Source of the DNA: Thermaceae bacterium
GTDB lineage: Bacteria > Deinococcota > Deinococci > Deinococcales > Marinithermaceae
DNA: 52,953 nucleotides
NCBI GenBank assembly: GCA_015519965.1
Contig: WIAM01000038.1
Location: 1 to 52,953 of the forward strand
Direction of reading: 5' to 3'
Each line of letters begins with the position of its first letter. Positions within the stretch are counted from its first letter, which is position 1. The notes under the pieces are model-generated. The model saw nothing but the letters and a program-made list of their open reading frames with translations. It was not told the DNA's origin and ran no database searches. Both the position numbers and the translations under genes were made by a program. Below are positions 1-6,054 of this stretch, piece after piece.

Positions 1-1001
1 CCGATAATCAGTTCGTACTGCGCTCGGACGCGATAGGCCTTGGATCCCCCCTTGCCGTCGGGCAGGTTTTGCGTCCCCGCGCTGCGGCGCTTATGTATGC
101 GACTGAATACGCCCAGGTTCAAGAGAAGGAGCTGAACATCTTCCAAAAGCCCGAGGCTCGACGAAGCCAGCCGGATAGTGGCGTCCTTTTTTTTCTCATT
201 GATCTGAACCGAGCCATCGGCGCTGAAAAGTCCCTGCAAAAATCCGACGACGGCCTCGCGAGGCGCCCGGAAGATGGCCTCTGGAACCCGCTTTTCGCCC
301 GCGGCTGCAGGGCTCAGTCCAAAGGCGTCGAAGTACTCGGCCGGGAGCTTCTTAAAGTGGAGATGATAGGTGTGCGAAGGCGTCTTTTGCTCGCTCCCAC
401 CACCGAAACGATCCTTAAGGTAGTCAACCAACCAGTCCAGGTTTTCGCGGTCCTGCTCGTTAAAGTAAAAGCCTACGCTATCTCGACGGAGGTAACCATC
501 ACCAACGAGCCATCCCAACACCACCCCTAGCTCCCGGCTCCACGACGTAGGGAGATTGGCGTACTTTTCCTTGAGGTCCTGACGCCCGTTCCCCGACCGA
601 TTCCCGGCCGTAGCAACTCGCTCACGCGCAACCTGGAGGACCTTTTGGGGAAGCGCCCATTCTTTGGCCCATACGCCTTCGCCACTTTGCACATAGAGTT
701 TGTCGCCTGGCTTCAGCTGGGCCACTTCCTTGTAGCCCTCCGGGGTCAAAAGCCGGTGGTCTGGCGTCAGTGTGAGTTTAAACCCCTCCCGGGTTTTTAA
801 CCGTACCACCGGTTTGATCCCGGTATAGAAGACACGCAGAGCGGTGCGTACCAGGGTGCCGAAAAACGGCGAGGGCTTACCCCTGCCGGCGATCGGTGCC
901 CTCGCGTCAGTGGTAATGAAGATGGGCTCGGTCTCCCGGACGAGTTCCTCGATTGGCACCAGTCCTTTTTCGGTGGCCACCCGCGTAGCGCCCACGAAAC
1001 A
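1..1001 (-). other. LAGLIDADG intein inside nrdJ (partial, 333 residues visible)
   Basis: The insertion begins at Cys448 of the precursor (codon 1001-999). Intein numbering: block A starts at C1 with CFVGATRVAT and a GLVPIEEL follow-on. Block B is at 79-82 (TPDH inside LTLTPDHRLLTPEG). The first dodecapeptide endonuclease motif is VLGWLVGDGY at 161-170 and the second is LQGLFSADGS at 255-264. The C-terminal splicing block (His-Asn and the +1 Cys) is beyond the window. This stretch is visibly more AT-rich than the reductase around it, with runs such as eight T (plus strand) near position 190, which suggests later acquisition. Precise excision would be needed to rebuild the catalytic NPCGE motif. 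Confidence 0.92.
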
Positions 1002-2342
1002 CGGGTTCGTCGCCCGAATCTGCCAGCGCTCGCCCAGCCCTTTCAGCGCCGATTTCTCGTTGACCCGGTCGATGAAGATGAGGCCGGGCTCGCCGGTCGC
1101 CCAGGCGTGCCAGGCGATCTCGTGCCAGATCCAGCGGGCGGGGACGCCGCCCTCAAAAACCGGGATCGGCCTGGCCCCGTCCTCGCGCTCGGGAAGCTCG
1201 GGCACCCGGCCCTGGTAGGGGCCCTCGAGGCGGACCGGGTAGTACTTTCCCGGCACCTCGCGGGGTTCGATCGGCCACAGCCCGTCCTCCTCCAGGACCT
1301 TCACAAAGGCGTTGCTGACCAACACCGAAATGTTGAAGGTCGAGATGTCGCCCTCGGCCGCCTCGCGGTCGAGGTCCTTGGCGGTCAAGAAATCGAAGAG
1401 GTCGGGGTGGCCAACGTCCAGCGTGGCCATCCCCGCACCCCGGCGCGTCCCCCCCTGGCGCACCACCCGCAGCACCGGGGCGTAAACGTAGCGAAGCGTC
1501 GCCACAGGCCCGGCCTCGGGCCCGCCCCGGTTCGCCCACTCGAGGAAGTTATCGTAGATCTCAACCAGATAGCTGGTGGGCCCACTGGCGGTGCCGCCCG
1601 AGCTCTTCACCGGCGCCCCCTCATGCCGGAGTCGCGAGAAGTCGATGTGGGGCTCCTTCCCGAGCAACGCCAGGCGCGCGGCCTCCGCGGCCACGTCCAT
1701 GATGCTCCCCATGTCGTCGTCGATCTCGATCACCGCCTCCGGGCGCTCCCGGACGGTCCGGACCCCGTATTCCCGGGCCATGGCGGCGAGTTCGGGAGAG
1801 ACTTGCCCGTAGATCACCCGCGTCCAGTTGCGCACCGCGTGCGGCACTTTCTCGCCATCGGGGTTGCTGCTCGGGCGCATGAGCCCCTTGATGAAGTCCT
1901 CGACGTCGCGATGATCGGCCCGCATGTAGGCAAACCCGCGGACCATCCCCCAGCGCCTGTCCTCGGGCGACGAGCGGTGGGGGTCGAGGTTGACCCCATT
2001 TCCCCCGCCGACTTTGGTGACCAGCGCGAGTTTTTTGGCGACCTCCATGATGCCTTCAAGGCTCTCCGGAGGGTGATCGGTCGCCCCCTGGACGAAGCAG
2101 TTGAGCACATTGCCATGCGGCGTCGCCGCCCCCGCCAACACACGCCCGCCTGGGCAAAAGCGCTTCGAACGCATCAGCGCTTCGAAGGCGCGGGTCCAGC
2201 GCTCGCGCTCGTCCTCGCGCTCTGGCGTGGCCACCCACGCGGCCACGCGGTGGAACATTCCATAGATGTCGCCATCACCTGGCTGCATGTACTGACGTTT
2301 GGCGATGGCCTGGGCGTGTTCGTCGAATGGGGTGTCGCGCAT
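1..2342 (-). CDS. nrdJ: Class II (adenosylcobalamin-dependent) ribonucleotide reductase precursor, intein-containing, 3' part outside window
   Basis: This enzyme reduces ribonucleotides to deoxyribonucleotides in the cytoplasm. The frame opens at ATG 2342, with GAGGAGG about 9 bases upstream, and stays open to the window edge (780 codons). Residues 1-447 are the reductase: GGGNGVNL near the substrate loop, RQGGTRRGAGMATLDV, DISTFNISV, and a final ATNP. In this family ATNP precedes CGE, which contains the thiyl-radical cysteine. Instead of CGE the frame continues with CFVGATRVAT, the start of an intein (separate entry). No ATP-cone is visible at the N-terminus and no small-subunit gene lies nearby, which fits class II. 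The second half of the intein and the C-terminal extein lie beyond base 1. The class assignment is from recognised motifs, not from a search. Confidence 0.9.
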   Translation of the reverse strand, partial: MRDTPFDEHAQAIAKRQYMQPGDGDIYGMFHRVAAWVATPEREDERERWTRAFEALMRSKRFCPGGRVLAGAATPHGNVLNCFVQGATDHPPESLEGIMEVAKKLALVTKVGGGNGVNLDPHRSSPEDRRWGMVRGFAYMRADHRDVEDFIKGLMRPSSNPDGEKVPHAVRNWTRVIYGQVSPELAAMAREYGVRTVRERPEAVIEIDDDMGSIMDVAAEAARLALLGKEPHIDFSRLRHEGAPVKSSGGTASGPTSYLVEIYDNFLEWANRGGPEAGPVATLRYVYAPVLRVVRQGGTRRGAGMATLDVGHPDLFDFLTAKDLDREAAEGDISTFNISVLVSNAFVKVLEEDGLWPIEPREVPGKYYPVRLEGPYQGRVPELPEREDGARPIPVFEGGVPARWIWHEIAWHAWATGEPGLIFIDRVNEKSALKGLGERWQIRATNPCFVGATRVATEKGLVPIEELVRETEPIFITTDARAPIAGRGKPSPFFGTLVRTALRVFYTGIKPVVRLKTREGFKLTLTPDHRLLTPEGYKEVAQLKPGDKLYVQSGEGVWAKEWALPQKVLQVARERVATAGNRSGNGRQDLKEKYANLPTSWSRELGVVLGWLVGDGYLRRDSVGFYFNEQDRENLDWLVDYLKDRFGGGSEQKTPSHTYHLHFKKLPAEYFDAFGLSPAAAGEKRVPEAIFRAPREAVVGFLQGLFSADGSVQINEKKKDATIRLASSSLGLLEDVQLLLLNLGVFSRIHKRRSAGTQNLPDGKGGSKAYRVRAQYELII

Positions 2343-2380
2343 GCCTCTCAGCCTCCTCTTGCTGACGGGTGTCAGCCTGG

Positions 2381-2427
2381 GCACAACATATAGTTGTGCT
2401 CGGCGTTCAGTCTACTATATCTAGTGC
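2381..2427 (-). promoter_or_regulatory. Tandem NrdR-like boxes in the nrdJ promoter
   Basis: Two imperfect palindromes match the NrdR-box core CwAtATaTwG, each at 9 of 10 positions. They are CTATATCTAG at 2415-2424 and CAACATATAG at 2384-2393. Their centres are 31 bp apart, about three helical turns, the usual arrangement for paired NrdR boxes. The second sits in a perfect GCACAAC-ATATA-GTTGTGC inverted repeat (2381-2399). A minus-strand -10-like TATAGT overlaps the upstream box, consistent with repression by NrdR when dATP is plentiful. The nrdR gene itself is not in this window. Confidence 0.72.
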
Positions 2428-2572
2428 CCGCCGGTGTGTGCGTAACCTACAATATCACGGCCAAGACCGGCCTATGCCCTTCCCCGGGGCACCCGTCACC
2501 TCCACGCGCCCCGGGTGCGGCCTAGAATAGGCGTTGGATACCCAATTCGATCCGGGAGCGGAAGGGAAACCT

Positions 2573-2908
2573 ATGCCGGGCGATACGTGGGGCAGAATCT
2601 GGGCGACATGGCTTCTCAGTTTGGTATTGATCTTTGCCGGCTCGGACCTTTGGCTTTTGAACACCACTGGCCTGAGCCAAAACCCGCCGAGTCCGCAAGT
2701 GGTGAGCCTGGCCCAATCCACCGCGCCCACTCTCAAAACCAACATCGTGCGCCTGGGCTGCGGTTTGGTGGCCATGCTGGCCCTACTCGGGCTCTATGCC
2801 CTCTTCTCCGGAGCCGAGCCCAAAGCCACCGCGTTCAGAGTCGTTGTTTCCGCCCTGGGCGTCATCCTCCTGGAGCACCTCCTCACGACCGTGGCCCCAC
2901 CCGGATAA
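2573..2908 (+). CDS. Small hypothetical membrane protein (111 aa)
   Basis: I do not recognise a family. The protein has three likely membrane segments, at about residues 8-28 (WATWLLSLVLIFAG), 52-75 (VRLGCGLVAMLALLGLYALF) and 82-104 (VVVSALGVILLEHLL). A short Ser/Pro/Gln-rich loop joins the first two. ATG 2573 is chosen because GGAAGGGA lies about 6 bases upstream. A TTG at 2534 in the same frame, just after a TAGAAT element, would add 13 residues and cannot be excluded. The gene is divergent from nrdJ and stands alone before tRNA-Ala. Confidence 0.6.
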   Translation: MPGDTWGRIWATWLLSLVLIFAGSDLWLLNTTGLSQNPPSPQVVSLAQSTAPTLKTNIVRLGCGLVAMLALLGLYALFSGAEPKATAFRVVVSALGVILLEHLLTTVAPPG

Positions 2909-2933
2909 AGGGGCGGCCTGGCCCCCGGGACGC

Positions 2934-2962
2934 TGGACAAACGGGCGAATTGGCGCTAGCAT
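2934..2962 (+). promoter_or_regulatory. Probable promoter of tRNA-Ala
   Basis: TGGACA (5 of 6 matches to the -35 consensus) at 2934-2939 is followed after 17 bases by TAGCAT (4 of 6) at 2957-2962. The predicted start is near 2970, seven bases before the mature tRNA. An alternative -10 is CATAAT at 2960-2965. Confidence 0.45.
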
Positions 2963-2976
2963 AATCGCGGGCGCAC

Positions 2977-3052
2977 GGGGCCGTAGCTCAGCTGGGAGAG
3001 CGCCTGAATCGCACTCAGGAGGTCAGGGGTTCAAGTCCCCTCGGCTCCACCA
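2977..3052 (+). tRNA. tRNA-Ala (anticodon CGC)
   Basis: The 76 bases fold as a canonical cloverleaf. The acceptor is GGGGCCG with CGGCTCC, and includes the G3:U70 wobble that identifies alanine tRNAs. The D arm is GCTC/GAGC and the anticodon stem CCTGA/TCAGG, with loop ATCGCAC (anticodon CGC at 3010-3012). The T arm is AGGGG-TTCAAGT-CCCCT, and the CCA is encoded. It decodes GCG, a common codon in this GC-rich DNA. Confidence 0.97.
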
Positions 3053-3056
3053 GGAA

Positions 3057-3083
3057 GCCCGGTGGTCCCCGCGACCACCGGGC
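3057..3083 (+). terminator. 11-bp hairpin just after tRNA-Ala
   Basis: GCCCGGTGGTC (3057-3067) pairs perfectly with GACCACCGGGC (3073-3083) around a 5-base loop. No T-run follows, so it may be a processing or 3'-stabilising hairpin rather than a true terminator. A better terminator follows at 3125. Confidence 0.5.
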
Positions 3084-3124
3084 AATTCGATTGGCAAGCG
3101 ACCTGGCCCCTTGTTGCTCAAATA

Positions 3125-3149
3125 AGCCCCCTGGCCATGCCAGGGGGCT
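3125..3149. terminator. Bidirectional terminator between tRNA-Ala and the Met-rich gene
   Basis: AGCCCCCTGGC (3125-3135) and GCCAGGGGGCT (3139-3149) form a perfect 11-bp stem with a 3-base loop. Read on the minus strand it is followed by TTATTTG, serving the gene that ends at 3171. On the plus strand it closes the tRNA unit. Confidence 0.7.
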
Positions 3150-3170
3150 CGCCTTTGGGAGGGGAAGGCC

Positions 3171-3863
3171 TCACTCGCCGAGGAAAACGCCGTGCCAGGT
3201 GTGCACCCAGACCTCGCCGCTGTAGGCGTTCACCGAAAGCATGCCCTCGATCTTGCCCCGACCGAAGTCGAAGGTGTAGTAACCGTCGAAGGCCTGGGCC
3301 TCGAGGATCTCCGCGCCCGGCAAGTAGCCGGCGAGGAAGCGCTTGGCGAGATCCTTCGCCGCCTCGAGGTCATAGCGCGGGTTGGTACGGAAGTAGCGCG
3401 AGGCGCCATTCCACATCATGTTGGGTCCGGGCTCGGGATAGACCACGCCGGTGTAACGGTCCACGATCACCTCACCAAGCCCACGGCCCTTGTCGTCGAC
3501 GATCTGCGCGTAGTAGTTCTGGCTGAACGCCATGACGTCCTTGACCTTCGCCCCCGGGGTCACCCGGGCCACGAAGTCCTGGATGCGGCGTACGGCTTCG
3601 GACTGGTCGATGGGTCGCGCGTCGGGGAGGTAGACGCCGCCCATCATGCCGCCGCCCATCATCCCGGCGCCCATCATCCCGGGGCCCATCATGCCGCCGT
3701 ACCAGCCGTCGTAACCGCCCATCATCCCATACCCGTATCCACCATATCCATAACCGTAGCCGTAGCCCCGATCGGGTGGCGCCCCGAACATCCCCTGTGC
3801 GAGCACGAACCCAAGAGCCGCTACGCCGAGCAAACCGAGCAGTATCGCGTTGGACTTACGCAT
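3171..3863 (-). CDS. Secreted Gly/Tyr/Met-rich protein with PepSY-like repeats
   Basis: A 230-residue exported protein. The signal peptide covers residues 1-23 (ILLGLLGVAALGFVLAQ). Residues 32-45 are a GY repeat, and residues 46-77 contain seven MM pairs in Gly context (GGMMG, GPGMMGAGMM), a composition typical of periplasmic Cu(I) or Ag(I) binders. The remainder looks like two related PepSY-type halves, about 84-150 (EVIVDRYTGVVYPEPG) and 165-225 (MLSVNAYSGEVWVHTWHG). GGAGGTGATG precedes ATG 3863. It is divergent from a CDF metal exporter and shares a CsoR-like palindrome with it. A role in copper binding is inferred from composition and context only. Confidence 0.75.
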   Translation of the reverse strand: MRKSNAILLGLLGVAALGFVLAQGMFGAPPDRGYGYGYGYGGYGYGMMGGYDGWYGGMMGPGMMGAGMMGGGMMGGVYLPDARPIDQSEAVRRIQDFVARVTPGAKVKDVMAFSQNYYAQIVDDKGRGLGEVIVDRYTGVVYPEPGPNMMWNGASRYFRTNPRYDLEAAKDLAKRFLAGYLPGAEILEAQAFDGYYTFDFGRGKIEGMLSVNAYSGEVWVHTWHGVFLGE

Positions 3864-3928
3864 TCACCATCACCTCCAGCATCCAGATTGGGGGGTCTTG
3901 GTAAAGCTTCAATAAAGGCCCCGGCCTT

Positions 3929-3944
3929 ATACCCCCTGGGGTGT
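3929..3944. promoter_or_regulatory. CsoR-like GC palindrome in the divergent metal-gene promoter
   Basis: ACCCCCTGGGGT (3931-3942), flanked by AT, resembles the C/G-tract operators of the CsoR/RcnR/CstR repressor family. On the minus strand it runs directly into TATAAG, a plausible -10 for the Met-rich protein gene. No repressor gene of this family is present in the window. Confidence 0.45.
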
Positions 3945-3976
3945 CGGTGGATGGCATCGGTTAACCTGAGGAGGCG

Positions 3977-4867
3977 ATGCACGATCATGGCTCGCTCGCC
4001 CGTCGAAAGCTGCTTTGGGTCTTGGTCCTGACCGGCGGCTTCATGACCGTCGAGTTCACGATTGGCCTCTACACCGGTAGTCTCGCCCTCCTGGCCGACG
4101 CCGGCCACATGCTCCGCGACGTCGTGGGGCTGTTCACGGCCTGGGTGGCGTCGAAGCTGGCCCAGCGCCCGGCGGACGAGAGCGCGACCTACGGCCACGC
4201 CCGCTATGAAATCCTCGGCGGCTTCGCCAACGCCCTGCTGCTGCTCGGGCTTTTGGGCTACATCGCCATCGATGGCGTGCGGCGGCTCTTTCAACCGGAA
4301 GCAATTGCCCCCGGGGCCCTGTTCGTCGTGGGCGCGCTGGGGCTGCTCGTGAACCTGGTGGGCCTTTTGATCCTGCGATCGGAGGCCACGAACAACCTCA
4401 ACTTCCGGGGGGCCTACCTCGAGGTCTTCGCCGACGCGCTCGGATCGATCGGCGTGCTCGCCGCGGCCACGATCATCGCCCTTACCGGCTGGGTGTACGC
4501 CGACGCGCTGGTGGCCTTCGGGATCGGAGGGTGGATCCTGCCGCGCACGATTACCTTGCTCCGCGAAGCACTGGAGATTCTCCTCGAGCGGGCGCCGAAG
4601 GGCGTCGACACGGCGAAGCTGCGGGCCGAGCTCCTGTCGATCCCCGGCGTCGAGGCGGTCCACGATCTGCACGTGTGGGCCCTCAGCGACCGCTACCCCA
4701 TCCTGACCGTTCACCTCGTCAGCCAGCTGCCGTGCCACCAGTATCCCGAGCTCATCGAAAACGCGCGCGAGGTGGCCCGAACCCACGGCATTGAGCACGT
4801 CACGGTCCAGATCGAGCCAACCCCGCTTGGCGACGCCCCTCACGAACCGCCCTCGGCCAAAGGGTAG
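3977..4867 (+). CDS. Cation diffusion facilitator (CzcD/ZitB-like) metal exporter
   Basis: This is an inner-membrane proton antiporter for divalent cations (Zn, Cd, Co type), 296 residues with six transmembrane segments and a C-terminal cytoplasmic domain. The metal site in TM2 is seen as DAGHMLRD (HxxxD). In TM5 the equivalent reads EVFADALGS, ExxxD instead of the textbook HxxxD. That variant also exists in characterised-looking homologues but may shift metal preference. The C-terminal domain carries VEAVHDLHVWALSD and HVTVQIEP, typical of the dimerising ferredoxin-like fold. The start at ATG 3977 has GAGGAGG close upstream. The gene is divergent from the Met-rich secreted protein, which supports a metal-resistance role. 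The exact metal is not decided by sequence. Confidence 0.88.
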   Translation: MHDHGSLARRKLLWVLVLTGGFMTVEFTIGLYTGSLALLADAGHMLRDVVGLFTAWVASKLAQRPADESATYGHARYEILGGFANALLLLGLLGYIAIDGVRRLFQPEAIAPGALFVVGALGLLVNLVGLLILRSEATNNLNFRGAYLEVFADALGSIGVLAAATIIALTGWVYADALVAFGIGGWILPRTITLLREALEILLERAPKGVDTAKLRAELLSIPGVEAVHDLHVWALSDRYPILTVHLVSQLPCHQYPELIENAREVARTHGIEHVTVQIEPTPLGDAPHEPPSAKG

Positions 4868-4876
4868 AATGGACGT

Positions 4877-5013
4877 GTCACCGGGGGTGCTCCCTGTGGG
4901 GAGCTGAGAAGGCGGACGCCTACCCTTGGAACCTGATCCGGGTAATGCCGGCGTAGGGAAGGTGACGGCCCAAAGCCCACCTTCCCCTCCTGGTGACGCA
5001 AGGAGGGGTTTTT
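4877..5013 (+). promoter_or_regulatory. TPP riboswitch with terminator/RBS-sequestering expression platform
   Basis: The aptamer spans 4877-4966. P1 is GTCACC/GGTGAC, followed by GGGGGTGC, the invariant CTGAGA (4904-4909), ACCCTTGGAACCTGATC, and GGTAATGCCGGCGTAGGGAA in two parts. Downstream, CCCCTCC (4984-4990) pairs with GGAGGGG (5002-5008), followed by five T and the thiB ATG, so the hairpin is a terminator and also hides the Shine-Dalgarno sequence. GGGAAGGTG (4956-4964) is perfectly complementary to CACCTTCCC (4978-4986), giving a competing antiterminator that breaks both P1 and the terminator. TPP binding should therefore switch thiBPQ-thiN off. Confidence 0.95.
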
Positions 5014-6054
5014 ATGTGGAAGAAACTGGCCACCATTTTGCTCCTGGTCTTCGGACTCGCCTACGCGCAAGAGCTCCGGGTCCTCACCCACAACAGCTTC
5101 GCGCTCTCCAAATCGCTCATCCAGGCCTTTGAGCAGGAAAGCGGCATCAAGCTTCGCTTCATCAAAGGCGGCGATGCTGGAGAAACCTTAAACAAAGCCA
5201 TCCTCACCAAGGACGCGCCCATCGCCGACGTGCTCTACGGGGTTGACAACACCTTCCTTTCCCGGGCGCTCGAGGAAGACCTCTTTATCGCCTACGCCTC
5301 GCCACAGGTGAGAACGCTCCGTTCCGAACTCATCCTCGACCCCAAACTCCGGGTCATCCCGGTGGACTACGGCTACGTCACCATCAACTACGACAAAGAA
5401 GCCCTCCAGGGCAACGCCCTCCCCAAGACCCTCGAGGACCTGACCAAACCCGAGTGGGCCGCGCGCCTGGTGGTCGAAAACCCGGCCACCAGCTCTCCCG
5501 GCCTCGCCTTCCTGCTCACCACCGTGGCCAACTTCGGGGATCCCGGCTACCTGGATTTTTGGGCCAAGCTTCGCGACGGCGGCGTGAAGGTCGCCAAAGG
5601 ATGGAGCGAGGCCTATTTCTCCGACTTCACCCGTTACGGGGGCGACCGTCCGCTGGTGGTGAGCTACACCACCAGCCCCGCGGCCGAGGTCTACTTCTCG
5701 GAAGGCAAGTACCAGACGCCCCCCACCGGCAACCTCAACGTCCCCAAGGCCGCCTTCTTCCAGGTTGAATTCGTCGGTATCCTCAAAGGCACCAAAAATC
5801 TGAAGGCCGCCCAGAAGTTCGTCGACTGGCTGCTTTCGAAAAAGGTCCAGGAGGATATTCCGCTCAACATGTGGGTCTACCCCGCCCGCCGCGACGCTGC
5901 GCTGCCTCCGGTGTTCAAGTACGCCAAAATCCCGGCCCACCCCGCGAAACTGGATCCCGGTACCATCCGTGAAAAGCGCAGCCGCTGGATTCGCGAGTGG
6001 ACCAAGGTTGTTCTCCAGGGCCTCAGCCCAAAAGAGGCGCGAACCCAACCATGA
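5014..6054 (+). CDS. thiB: Thiamine ABC transporter substrate-binding protein
   Basis: A 346-residue periplasmic binding protein that delivers thiamine (or its phosphates) to ThiPQ. The signal peptide MWKKLATILLLVFGLAYA is followed by QELRVLTHNSF, the usual ThiB N-terminus. Further family motifs are GGDAGETLNKAIL, DVLYGVDNTFLSRAL, PVDYGYVTINYD and VENPATSSPGLAFL. The start is ATG 5014, placed just behind the riboswitch hairpin whose GGAGGGG is the ribosome site. A GTG at 4993 in frame lies inside the terminator loop and is rejected. The gene overlaps thiP by ATGA. Regulation is by the TPP riboswitch directly upstream. Confidence 0.95.
   Translation: MWKKLATILLLVFGLAYAQELRVLTHNSFALSKSLIQAFEQESGIKLRFIKGGDAGETLNKAILTKDAPIADVLYGVDNTFLSRALEEDLFIAYASPQVRTLRSELILDPKLRVIPVDYGYVTINYDKEALQGNALPKTLEDLTKPEWAARLVVENPATSSPGLAFLLTTVANFGDPGYLDFWAKLRDGGVKVAKGWSEAYFSDFTRYGGDRPLVVSYTTSPAAEVYFSEGKYQTPPTGNLNVPKAAFFQVEFVGILKGTKNLKAAQKFVDWLLSKKVQEDIPLNMWVYPARRDAALPPVFKYAKIPAHPAKLDPGTIREKRSRWIREWTKVVLQGLSPKEARTQP

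Noticed and set aside
1107-2393. 428-codon plus-strand frame opposite nrdJ
   Set aside because: The minus strand encodes clear ribonucleotide reductase motifs; this frame is its shadow (His/Pro/Arg-rich).
2977-3149. tRNA-Ala as integration site of a mobile element
   Set aside because: No integrase, no direct repeat of the tRNA 3' end and no change in gene style around it; the hairpins look like processing and termination signals.
3719-3770. Tandem-repeat DNA as a CRISPR-like or satellite array
   Set aside because: The near-repeats are coding GY and MM repeats of the secreted protein; there are no spacers and no direct-repeat units of CRISPR size.
4993-5013. Upstream GTG as the thiB start
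   Set aside because: It lies inside the riboswitch terminator loop and would put polar residues before the signal peptide; ATG 5014 follows GGAGGGG.
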